A stretch of 64,000 bases of DNA from contig NZ_VDRC01000002.1 of the NCBI RefSeq assembly GCF_007667425.1, forward strand, positions 955,072 to 1,019,071, given 5' to 3'. The notes under the pieces were generated by a model. That model was not told where the DNA came from. It saw only the letters and a list, made by a program, of their open reading frames with translations, and ran no database searches. Numbering within the stretch: position 1 is the first letter of the stretch; each line of letters begins with the position of its first letter. Positions 34,004 to 41,733 of the stretch are shown here, in pieces. Origin of the DNA: Microbacterium sp. 1.5R (GTDB taxonomy: Bacteria; Actinomycetota; Actinomycetes; Actinomycetales; Microbacteriaceae). The translations under genes and the position numbers were made by a program.

Positions 34004-35161
34004 ATGACCGACGACTCCCACGGCGACGGACCGGACACGCCGTCGACGAGCCCACATGCGGGTGACTCCCCGGCGACCTCGCCGGACGGTGTCCCGCTGG
34101 GCGACGCCGCGTTCCCGGGCTTCGATGCGACGAGCGTGCCGCCTCGCCCTGCGCTGCCGGCGGAGGAAGCGCCCGTCGCCGCGCCACTGATCACGGCGCC
34201 GGGTTCGGCGGCCCTCGATCACAACGCCATCCGTGAGCAGTGGCGCGCAGCGCGCGATGAGTTCGGCACGCACGTCTCGCACGCGCGTGACCAGATCGAC
34301 CTCGCGAACGAGCGGATCAAGGAGCGCACGGGGCGCGACCTCGTGCTCGCCATCGTCATCGGTCTGGCGTTCGGCGCGGCTCTCCTCGCCTCGTTGCTGT
34401 TCATCAAGATCCTGTTCGTCCCGTTCGCCCTGGCCGCCGCGCTGCTCGGTGTCTACGAGCTCTCACTCGCCCTGCGCGGTTCGGGTCGGCGGGTCGACGT
34501 CGTTCCGCAGTTCATCGCCGCGGCGTTCCTCGTCCTCTCCGCCTATTTCCTGGATCTGTGGCTCGTCTGGGTGACGCTGTTCCTCGCCGTCGCCTTCGTG
34601 ATCGTCTGGCGTCTGATGGCGCAGATGATCGCGAAGGACGGCCGCACCTACGGCGACATCCTCGCTGATGCGGTCATCGGCGGGTTCGTGCAGATCTACG
34701 TGCCGTTCCTGGCCGCCGTCGCCCTCATCCTCCTCGGCCAGGAGGGCGGGGAGTGGTGGGTGCTGAGCTTCATCGCCATCGCGGTGGCGGCCGATACCGG
34801 TGCATACGCTGCCGGACTGGCCTTCGGACGGCATCCCATGGCTCCGCGGATCAGCCCGAAAAAGACCTGGGAGGGATTCGGGGGGGCCGTCATCGCCTCG
34901 ATCGCGGCCGGCGTCCTGCTCGCGATCTACCTCCTCCAGCTGCCGTGGTGGATCGGAGCCGTCTTCGGAGTCTCCATCCTGCTCTCGGCCACTCTCGGCG
35001 ACCTCGGCGAGTCGATGCTGAAGAGAGATCTCGGCATCAAGGACATGAGCTCGTGGCTTCCCGGTCATGGTGGGCTGCTCGACCGGCTCGACAGCATCCT
35101 CCCGTCGACCATCCCGGCTCTCTGCCTCTACTTCCTCTTCTCCTCCTGGACGGTGCTGTGA
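34004..35161 (+). CDS. cdsA: Phosphatidate cytidylyltransferase
   Basis: 385 residues. It makes CDP-diacylglycerol for phospholipid synthesis in the membrane. About 100 N-terminal residues are hydrophilic and Pro/Ala-rich, a long extension compared with E. coli CdsA. Multiple membrane helices follow. The C-terminal CTP_transf_1 signature is present: SPKKTWEGFGG, then KRDLGIKDMSSWLPGHGGLL and DRLDS. Its TGA shares one base with the next ATG. Confidence 0.95.
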   Translation: MTDDSHGDGPDTPSTSPHAGDSPATSPDGVPLGDAAFPGFDATSVPPRPALPAEEAPVAAPLITAPGSAALDHNAIREQWRAARDEFGTHVSHARDQIDLANERIKERTGRDLVLAIVIGLAFGAALLASLLFIKILFVPFALAAALLGVYELSLALRGSGRRVDVVPQFIAAAFLVLSAYFLDLWLVWVTLFLAVAFVIVWRLMAQMIAKDGRTYGDILADAVIGGFVQIYVPFLAAVALILLGQEGGEWWVLSFIAIAVAADTGAYAAGLAFGRHPMAPRISPKKTWEGFGGAVIASIAAGVLLAIYLLQLPWWIGAVFGVSILLSATLGDLGESMLKRDLGIKDMSSWLPGHGGLLDRLDSILPSTIPALCLYFLFSSWTVL

Positions 35162-35742
35162 TGGCTTCCGAAGAACGACTCGACACCGCGCAGGCGGCCG
35201 ACGCGCGTCCCGCGTTCTCTCTCACAGACGGGCGCACGCGCGGGTATCACCGCGCTGCGGTCGACACCTTCCTCGCCGCAGCACGATCGGCCTTCGAAGG
35301 CGGCGGAGACCTCACCGCCTCCGACGTGCGCGTGGCGTCGTTCCCACTGGTGAAGAACGGGTACGTCGTGGCGGAGGTCGACGCCGCGCTCGGTCGGGTC
35401 GAGGACGCCCTCGCCGGGCGGACCCGCGAGGAGTCCGTCCGCATCGAGGGCGCCGACGCCTGGGTCGAGCAGGCGCGCGAGGAGGCGCAGGTGATCCTCG
35501 ATCATCTCGCCCGTCCGAAGCGTCATCGTTTCGCGCGAACCGGAGTGCTGACCTTCGGCTACCGGGTGGACGAGGTCGATCACGTCGCGTCCCGGATCGT
35601 GCGCTACCTGCGTGATGGTGAGCCCCTCACGGCCGAACAGCTGCGCGGTGCAGCCTTCCGGATGCAACGGGGCGGCTACCGTGAAGAGCAGGTGGACGCT
35701 CTGCTCGACGCCACCATCGACGTGATCCTGGCCGTTCGCTGA
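35161..35742 (+). CDS. DivIVA-domain protein
   Basis: 193 residues. Two short DivIVA-like modules are visible, GYHRAAVDTFLAAARSAF near residue 30 and TFGYRVDEVDHVASRIVRYL near 130, each followed by FxxxxxGYxxxxVDAxLD segments. There is little of the long coiled coil of true DivIVA/Wag31. It is translationally coupled to cdsA (TGATG), so a link to membrane or polar growth is plausible but unproven. Confidence 0.85.
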   Translation: MASEERLDTAQAADARPAFSLTDGRTRGYHRAAVDTFLAAARSAFEGGGDLTASDVRVASFPLVKNGYVVAEVDAALGRVEDALAGRTREESVRIEGADAWVEQAREEAQVILDHLARPKRHRFARTGVLTFGYRVDEVDHVASRIVRYLRDGEPLTAEQLRGAAFRMQRGGYREEQVDALLDATIDVILAVR

Positions 35743-35790
35743 ACGTTTGCGTGGCCCATGTCGACCCCATTGGGTAGACTGCCCCCTATC

Positions 35791-36471
35791 GTGAACTCCC
35801 GAGACGACATGACCCTTCATCGCAACGAGCGCACGCCGGTTCCCGCATCGCGTGTGCTTTCGCCGCGCGCTGGTTCGCGCCGTCGGGGAGTCGTCGGGTT
35901 CTTCAGCGCCCTCGCCGTGGTCGGCTTCGCCGCTGCCATGGTGGCTCCGACGGGCGTCGCCCTGGCCGAGCAGCCCGCGGATGCCGGCCCCGAGTCCGCC
36001 TACGCCGCTGCGCTGGCAGACACCCAGAACCTCACTGTGACGGTCGAGGGCGCCGAGATCGCTCCCGTGCAGCGCGGCACGTTCTCCGTCTACGTCACGC
36101 CGAAGCCGACGCCCACTCCGACCCCGGTCGCCGCGACCACCAAGTCCGAGAAGGGGAGTTCCGGTGGCGGTGGCCCGCTGTTCTACACGGGTGGCGGTGC
36201 GCCGGCCGAGTGGATGTCAGCGGCGGGCATCTCCGAGTCCGACTGGGGCTACGTCGACTACATCGTGTCGCGTGAGAGCGGCTGGAACCCCAACGCGACG
36301 AACAAGTCCTCCGGCGCCTGCGGTCTCGTCCAGGCGCTGCCCTGCAGCAAGGTCCCGGGCAACGGTTACGACCCGGTCGACAACCTGCGATGGGCCACCG
36401 GGTATGCGACGGGACGGTACGGCAGCTGGGCCGGCGCACACGCGTTCTGGACCAAGAACCACTGGTGGTGA
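35791..36471 (+). CDS. Secreted lytic-transglycosylase-like protein
   Basis: About 226 residues from a GTG at 35791; an ATG at 35809 is the alternative. A basic N terminus and hydrophobic helix (VVGFFSALAVVGFAAAMVAP) form a signal peptide or anchor. A Pro/Thr linker (PKPTPTPTPV) leads to a C-terminal transglycosylase-like domain (YVDYIVSRESGWNPNATNKS, then SGACGLVQALPCSKV) with the catalytic Glu in RESGW. It probably cleaves peptidoglycan glycan strands. A TAGACT hexamer (35775-35780) lies ten bases upstream of the GTG. Confidence 0.85.
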   Translation: MNSRDDMTLHRNERTPVPASRVLSPRAGSRRRGVVGFFSALAVVGFAAAMVAPTGVALAEQPADAGPESAYAAALADTQNLTVTVEGAEIAPVQRGTFSVYVTPKPTPTPTPVAATTKSEKGSSGGGGPLFYTGGGAPAEWMSAAGISESDWGYVDYIVSRESGWNPNATNKSSGACGLVQALPCSKVPGNGYDPVDNLRWATGYATGRYGSWAGAHAFWTKNHWW

Positions 36472-36480
36472 CCTCGGGTC

Positions 36481-36768
36481 ATGCCCCGTTCGCGCAAACG
36501 GCGTCCGGCGCGCCCTGACGCCGAGGACTCGCTCGACCGTCTCCTCTGGTCGTGGAAGCGCACTGAGACACGGCGCGGCGTCGAGTGGACGGTGCAGCCC
36601 ATCTCGGCGGTGCAGGCGCAGAAGGAGTACAGCTGCCCCGGGTGCGGGCGAGGCATCGACCCCGGGGTCTCGCACCTCGTCGTATGGCGCGCGGATGGCG
36701 TGCTGGGGGATGCGGCGGACCTCGCCGCTCGCAGACATTGGCACACACATTGCTGGAGGATGGCATGA
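36481..36768 (+). CDS. Small Zn-ribbon-like protein
   Basis: 95 residues. A basic N terminus (MPRSRKRRPARP) is followed by a CPGCG knuckle (YSCPGCGRGIDPGVSHLVVW) and a His/Cys-rich end (HWHTHCW), suggesting a single zinc site. Related actinobacterial proteins carry the uninformative label ATP/GTP-binding protein; no nucleotide motif is visible here. Its stop overlaps the hydrolase ATG by four bases. Confidence 0.75.
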   Translation: MPRSRKRRPARPDAEDSLDRLLWSWKRTETRRGVEWTVQPISAVQAQKEYSCPGCGRGIDPGVSHLVVWRADGVLGDAADLAARRHWHTHCWRMA

Positions 36769-37484
36769 GCATCGAGATCCGCGGACCGCTGGAACTGCCT
36801 GCCCGCCGGGAGGACGTCGAGCTCCGCACCGCCGACGGACTGACTCTCGTGGGCGAGCTCGCGACTCCTGAGGAGAAGGTGCCGGTCGCGACTCTCGTGA
36901 CGCTGCACCCGTTGCCCACCGCCGGCGGTTTCATGGACTCCCACATCCTGCGCAAGGCGGCTGCGCGCCTGCCCGCACTCGCTGAGCTCGCCGTCCTGCG
37001 CTTCAACACGCGCGGCACGAGTTCGCCGCGCGGCACCAGTGAAGGCGCTTTCGACGGCGGTGCGTCCGAACGGCTGGATGTCGCGGCGGCGATGGAGCTC
37101 GTCCGAGAGCGCGCGCTGCCGCGCCCGTGGCTGCTCGGCTGGTCGTTCGGCACGGAGCTCGCCCTGAAGTACGGACGCGACCACGATGTCGAGGGCGTCA
37201 TCCTGCTCTCGCCGCCGCTGCACCGCGCCACCGATGAAGAGGTGGCGGCGTGGGCCGGCGACGGCCGCAAGGTCATCGTCGTCGTCCCCGAGCTCGACGA
37301 TTATCTCCGCCCTGCCGAGGCGCGCGAGCGCTTCTCGGCGATCCCGCAGGCCGAGCTGATCGCCGTCGACGGTGGTAAACACCTGTGGGTGGGGGAGAGT
37401 CAGACGCGACGGGTGCTCACCGAGATCGTTGCCGCCGTGAACCCATCGGCTCTGCCGCTGCCGACGGAGTGGCCGGCGGCCTAG
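36765..37484 (+). CDS. Alpha/beta-hydrolase
   Basis: 239 residues, ATG overlapping the previous stop (ATGA). The fold is recognised from ATLVTLHPLPTAGGFMDSH and the nucleophile elbow GWSFGTELAL (G-x-S-x-G), with a late Asp in PELDDYLRPAEA and the final His in DGGKHLWVGES. It resembles small serine hydrolases and dienelactone hydrolase-like proteins; the substrate is unknown. Its stop shares a CTAG with the convergent AI-2E gene. Confidence 0.85.
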   Translation: MSIEIRGPLELPARREDVELRTADGLTLVGELATPEEKVPVATLVTLHPLPTAGGFMDSHILRKAAARLPALAELAVLRFNTRGTSSPRGTSEGAFDGGASERLDVAAAMELVRERALPRPWLLGWSFGTELALKYGRDHDVEGVILLSPPLHRATDEEVAAWAGDGRKVIVVVPELDDYLRPAEARERFSAIPQAELIAVDGGKHLWVGESQTRRVLTEIVAAVNPSALPLPTEWPAA

Positions 37485-38530
37485 AGCTCGTTCATCCGCG
37501 GGATCAGAACCTGGCGGTAGATGATCAGGATGCTGGCCGCCACCGGGATCGCGATGAGGGCTCCGAGCAGACCGAGCAGGCTCCCGCCCGCCAGTGCGGC
37601 GACGACCACCACCGCCCCCGGCACCGATACGGCGCGGCTCATGATGCGCGGCGACACCACGTAGGCCTCGATCTGCATGTAGATGAGGTAGTAGATGGCG
37701 GCGGCGACCGCGGTCGCGGGGGACCCCAGGCCAGGGATGAGGCACACGAGCACGATCAGCGTCGATCCGGTGAGCGTGCCGACGAGCGGGATCAGCGAGA
37801 AGAAGAAGGCGACGACCGCGAGCACGGCCGGGAAGGGCGCCTGGATGATCGACAGGAAGATCATGCTGAGGATGCCGTTGATCACGCCGAGCGACACCTG
37901 CCCCATGACGTAGTACCCGACGGAGTCGGTGATCTGCTCCGAGAGGTCGACGAAGCGGTCGCGCTTCGACGCCGGGGCGAGCTGGTAGACCGCGCGCTTG
38001 AGCGACGGCGTCGACGCGGTGAGGTAGATCGTCAGGATCAGCACGATGAACGCGCCGAAGAGGCCGGTCACGACGGAGAGGCTCGCATTGATCACGCGGT
38101 TCGTGATGTCGCCGAGGTTCGCGATGACCCACGCCTGCGACTCCTGCAGCACCCGCTGCACGTCGAGGTTGGGGAAAGCCCCGGTGACCCACGCCTCGAT
38201 GTCGCTCAACAGGCTCGGGCGGCTGACGATCACCGTGATCTGGCTCACGAGCTGCGAGATCTGATCGACGAGGACGGGGATGACGATGAGGATGATCCCG
38301 GCGAAGATGCCGAGGACCGCGACGATGGTGACGAGCACGGCCGACCAGCGGGGGAGTCGACGCCGTTCGAGGAAGGACACGAGGGGGTCGAGTCCCAGAC
38401 TCAGGAACAATGCGGTCCCGACGTACAGCAACACGGTCGACAGGCTCTGCACACTGGTGATGAGCAGGATCCCCAGCCCGACTCCGAGCGTCGCCACCAG
38501 GGCGGTGCGGAAGGGATTGTGGATCTTCAT
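37481..38530 (-). CDS. AI-2E-family transporter (PerM/YdiK-like)
   Basis: 349 residues from the ATG at 38530 behind TAGGAG; a longer open frame to 38794 is not supported. About eight hydrophobic segments are visible, with the family-typical ALFLSLGLDPLVSFLERRRL and GGSLLGLLGALIAIPVAASI stretches. Despite the name, members export varied substrates and few are characterised, so substrate is left open. Confidence 0.9.
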   Translation of the reverse strand: MKIHNPFRTALVATLGVGLGILLITSVQSLSTVLLYVGTALFLSLGLDPLVSFLERRRLPRWSAVLVTIVAVLGIFAGIILIVIPVLVDQISQLVSQITVIVSRPSLLSDIEAWVTGAFPNLDVQRVLQESQAWVIANLGDITNRVINASLSVVTGLFGAFIVLILTIYLTASTPSLKRAVYQLAPASKRDRFVDLSEQITDSVGYYVMGQVSLGVINGILSMIFLSIIQAPFPAVLAVVAFFFSLIPLVGTLTGSTLIVLVCLIPGLGSPATAVAAAIYYLIYMQIEAYVVSPRIMSRAVSVPGAVVVVAALAGGSLLGLLGALIAIPVAASILIIYRQVLIPRMNEL

Positions 38531-38711
38531 ACGTGCTCCTAGGGGATCCGGTTGCTCAAGGGTATCGACCCGGCCGACCCCGTCCGCGCGCGACCTGCCG
38601 CCGATCACCGCAGATGCGCCCCTCGTGGGCAACACACAGCTGATTTCGCTAGTCTGAAATGTCGAGTGTTGCGACTCGGGCGTTCGTCCGGGGCGCGTGA
38701 GGAGACTATTC

Positions 38712-40730
38712 GTGCGTTTCGTATGGGCCGTCGTGGCCTTGGTCCTGGCCGCAGGACTGATCGGTGCGGGCATCGCCCAGCGCACCGTGTTCATGGGGCC
38801 GTCGAGTCAGAAGGTCAGCGTCGAGGTCGACCAACCCGCGCCGTTCGTGCTGCTGGACGGAGAGGTGCTGCGCGAGAACCCGGGTGCGCAGACGTTGCTC
38901 GTGCGCGGCGACGGCGACATCTTCGCCGCCTACGGGCGCACCGCCGACATGGAGGCCTGGCTCGCCGATGCCGATTACAACCGCGTGACCGTGGGTGACG
39001 ACGGCGATCTGAGCGTCGAGCACGTCGCGGCGCAGAGCGTCGAGGCGGAGCCGGATGACGGCGGAGCAACTCCCGCTCCGACCGAGACGCCGGCGGCCGA
39101 CGGAGCTCCGGCCGAGGAGGGGGCACCTGCCGACGATACGACCGCCGACGCGACTTCCGGCGAGGTGACGGGACGCAGCCCGATCGGTTCTGACCTGTGG
39201 CTGGATTCCTTCAGCGACACGGACTCGCTCATCGCAGACATGCAGGTGCCGGACGGCGTGAGCGTGATCATCGCGTACGACGGGACGCAGGATGCACCGG
39301 ATGACATCTCCGTCTCGTGGCCGCTCGACAACTCCACGCCGCTCGCGGGTCCGCTCATGGCGGCTGGCGCGATCGTGCTCGCGGTCGGGCTCGTGCTGTA
39401 CGTCTTGGCCATCCGGCACCAGCGTCGGGGCCGCGGGCCACGGCGCAAGGGGCTGGGTCCGCTCCCTGCGACCGAGCCCATCGACGTCGCGCAGCTTCCG
39501 CCCTCCGAGCGTGCAGCCATCGAGCGTCCCGGCTCCGACGCCGACGCGTCTGACGCGGATGCTGCGGCGACGCCGCGCGGCGAGTCGGCGGCGCCCGGTG
39601 TCGAGGAGAGCGGCGACGGCAAGACGTCCGCGGACAACCGTTCCGAGAGTCGCGCGAAGTCGCCGCGGCGACGCCGCCTCCTGGCATTGCCGGCGGTGGC
39701 TCTGACGGCGGTTCTCGCGACCGGGTGCTCGCCGGACTCGTGGCCGCAGTTCGATCAGGCCTCGCCGACGCCTTCACCCAGCGAGACCGTCATCGCACCG
39801 GACAACCAGAAGCCGCCGGCGGTCACGGAGTCGCAGGCGAAGCGAATCCTCCAAGAGGCGTCAGCCACCATCGCGGAGGCTGACACCGCTATGGACATCG
39901 AGCTCGCGAAGACCCGCCTGGACGGCCCGGCGCTGACCGCTCGCACGACCGAATACGCGCTCCGGACCGCGGTGCCCGAGACGCCTGTCCCGGCGACGAT
40001 CCCGACGGATGACGTCCAGGTGGTCCTCCCCGAAGCCACCGACCGTTGGCCTCGGACCGTGCTGATGCTGTCGAAGAGCGATGGCGACGACACGGTACCG
40101 CCGGTCATCCTCACCATGACGCAGCAGGATCCGTGGTCGACCTACAAGGTCACGAACATGGCGGAGATGTCGGCCGATGCCGTCTTCCCCGATGTCGCCG
40201 CGTCGTGGCTCGGCACCTCCCTGGTACCGGCGGACTCGGCCTTCCTCGGGCTTCCTCCTGGCGAGTTGGCCAATGCCTTCTCTGACGTGGTCGATGCGGC
40301 CGAGCAGAGTCCGTCCTACGGTCTCTTCGACGACAACGCGCTGAACCTCGCGAAGTCGATCAGGGACAGCCGTCAGGCGGTCGTGCAGAACCTCGCCGAC
40401 AACGGAGCGGCGGAGACGTCGCAGACCGCGTTCGACATCGTGCCAGCGGATACCGCGCCGGTCTCGATGACGACTCTCGGCAGCGGGGCGATCGTCAGCG
40501 TCTCCCTCATCGACACCGAGACCGTCACGCCGACGTCGGCGGACGCCGTCATCCGATTCGGCGAGAACGTCCAGGCGAAGGCGCTCACGGGTGTGACCGA
40601 ATCCGCGAAGGGCGTCACGACAAAGTACGAGTTCCAGCTGTTCTTCTCGGTCCCCGCGCAGGGCTCGACCGAGCAGATCAAACTGCTCGCCGTCCATCAG
40701 GACCTTCTCTCCGTCGAGGTGATCAAATGA
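38712..40730 (+). CDS. Large membrane/lipoprotein-like chimera of unknown function
   Basis: 672 residues from the GTG at 38712 behind GAGGAG; an in-frame GTG at 38697 lies before that site. There are three hydrophobic segments: residues 3-20, about 215-235, and near 325-345, the last reading LLALPAVALTAVLATGC like a lipoprotein signal with a lipobox Cys. A Pro/Ala/Asp linker separates halves. The first half looks like an exported domain with two anchors, the second like a lipoprotein. It may be a fusion of two proteins. Its stop overlaps the thioredoxin-TPR ATG, so they probably act together. No family is recognised. Confidence 0.8.
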   Translation: MRFVWAVVALVLAAGLIGAGIAQRTVFMGPSSQKVSVEVDQPAPFVLLDGEVLRENPGAQTLLVRGDGDIFAAYGRTADMEAWLADADYNRVTVGDDGDLSVEHVAAQSVEAEPDDGGATPAPTETPAADGAPAEEGAPADDTTADATSGEVTGRSPIGSDLWLDSFSDTDSLIADMQVPDGVSVIIAYDGTQDAPDDISVSWPLDNSTPLAGPLMAAGAIVLAVGLVLYVLAIRHQRRGRGPRRKGLGPLPATEPIDVAQLPPSERAAIERPGSDADASDADAAATPRGESAAPGVEESGDGKTSADNRSESRAKSPRRRRLLALPAVALTAVLATGCSPDSWPQFDQASPTPSPSETVIAPDNQKPPAVTESQAKRILQEASATIAEADTAMDIELAKTRLDGPALTARTTEYALRTAVPETPVPATIPTDDVQVVLPEATDRWPRTVLMLSKSDGDDTVPPVILTMTQQDPWSTYKVTNMAEMSADAVFPDVAASWLGTSLVPADSAFLGLPPGELANAFSDVVDAAEQSPSYGLFDDNALNLAKSIRDSRQAVVQNLADNGAAETSQTAFDIVPADTAPVSMTTLGSGAIVSVSLIDTETVTPTSADAVIRFGENVQAKALTGVTESAKGVTTKYEFQLFFSVPAQGSTEQIKLLAVHQDLLSVEVIK

Positions 40731-41662
40731 CCGATATCTCTCCTGCTGCGATGCGTGGCGCCGTCGACCTGTCGAGCCTGCGCAACAGACCGACCGCTCC
40801 GCCCGCGGGCGCCGCCCCCAGCTCCGCGGGCGCGGTGCCCGACGTAGTCGTCGATGCGACCGACGAGTCCTTCGGGCAGATCCTCGAGCTCTCCCGCACG
40901 GTGCCGGTCGTCGTCGATCTGTGGGCCGAGTGGTGTGGACCCTGCAAGCAGCTGAGCCCGATCATCGAGAAGGTGACTCGTGAGCTCGGTGGGCGTGTAC
41001 TCCTGGCGAAGGTCGACGTCGACGCCAACCCCCAGCTGGCCCAGGGCTTCCGTGCGCAGTCGATTCCGATGGTCGTCGCACTGATCGCCGGGCAGCCGGT
41101 CCCGATGTTCACCGGCGCTGTCCCCGAGCAGCAGGTGCGCGACGTGTTCGCGCAGCTGCTCCAGGTGGCCGCCCAGAACGGCGTCACCGGGACGCTCTCC
41201 ATCGGAGGTGCTGAGTCGGCCGAGGACGAGGAGGACGCGGAACCGCCCCTCCCGCCTCTGCATGCGGAGGCGTTCGCCGCGATCGAGGTGGGCGACTACG
41301 CCGCAGCGATCACGGCCTACGAGAAGGCTCTCGCCGAGAATCCGCGGGACGAGGATGCCATCGCCGGCCTCGGCCAGGTGCGTCTTCTCGACCGCGTGCA
41401 GAAGCTCGACCTGCAGGATGCGAGGGCTGCCGCCGCGGCGGGCCCCCACGACGTGCAGGCGCAGTTCGACGTCGCTGATCTCGATCTCGCCGGAGGCCAC
41501 GTCGACGATGCTTTCGGCCGACTCCTCGACCTCTTCGCCGAGCTCCCGTCGGACCAGCGCACGCCGGTCCGCGAACGCCTGGTCGAGCTGTTCGGGCTCA
41601 TCGGCGCCAGCGACCCGCGCGTCATCTCCGCACGCAACCGGTTGTCGTCGCTCCTCTTCTGA
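40727..41662 (+). CDS. Thioredoxin-TPR co-chaperone (YbbN/CnoX-like)
   Basis: 311 residues. A thioredoxin domain at about 40-160 has the active site WCGPC (VDLWAEWCGPCKQLSPIIEK) and the cis-Pro (SIPMVVAL). A TPR-like helical region follows (AIEVGDYAAAITAYEKALAE). CnoX proteins hold oxidised clients for GroEL/DnaK, but unlike E. coli CnoX, both active-site Cys are present here, so it may also be a disulfide reductase. The ATG overlaps the previous stop by four bases. Confidence 0.88.
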   Translation: MTDISPAAMRGAVDLSSLRNRPTAPPAGAAPSSAGAVPDVVVDATDESFGQILELSRTVPVVVDLWAEWCGPCKQLSPIIEKVTRELGGRVLLAKVDVDANPQLAQGFRAQSIPMVVALIAGQPVPMFTGAVPEQQVRDVFAQLLQVAAQNGVTGTLSIGGAESAEDEEDAEPPLPPLHAEAFAAIEVGDYAAAITAYEKALAENPRDEDAIAGLGQVRLLDRVQKLDLQDARAAAAAGPHDVQAQFDVADLDLAGGHVDDAFGRLLDLFAELPSDQRTPVRERLVELFGLIGASDPRVISARNRLSSLLF

Positions 41663-41684
41663 CGGGGTCCTCGTTCATGCGCCG

Positions 41685-41718
41685 AGAGGTCGGCGAGACC
41701 AGGGTCTCGCCGACCTCT
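41685..41718. terminator. Bidirectional hairpin between the TPR gene and glgB
   Basis: Perfect 16-bp arms at 41685-41700 and 41703-41718 with a 2-nt loop lie between convergent stops at 41662 and 41734. Very stable; no long T-run. Confidence 0.8.
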
Positions 41719-41733
41719 ACGCATCCGGAGGGG

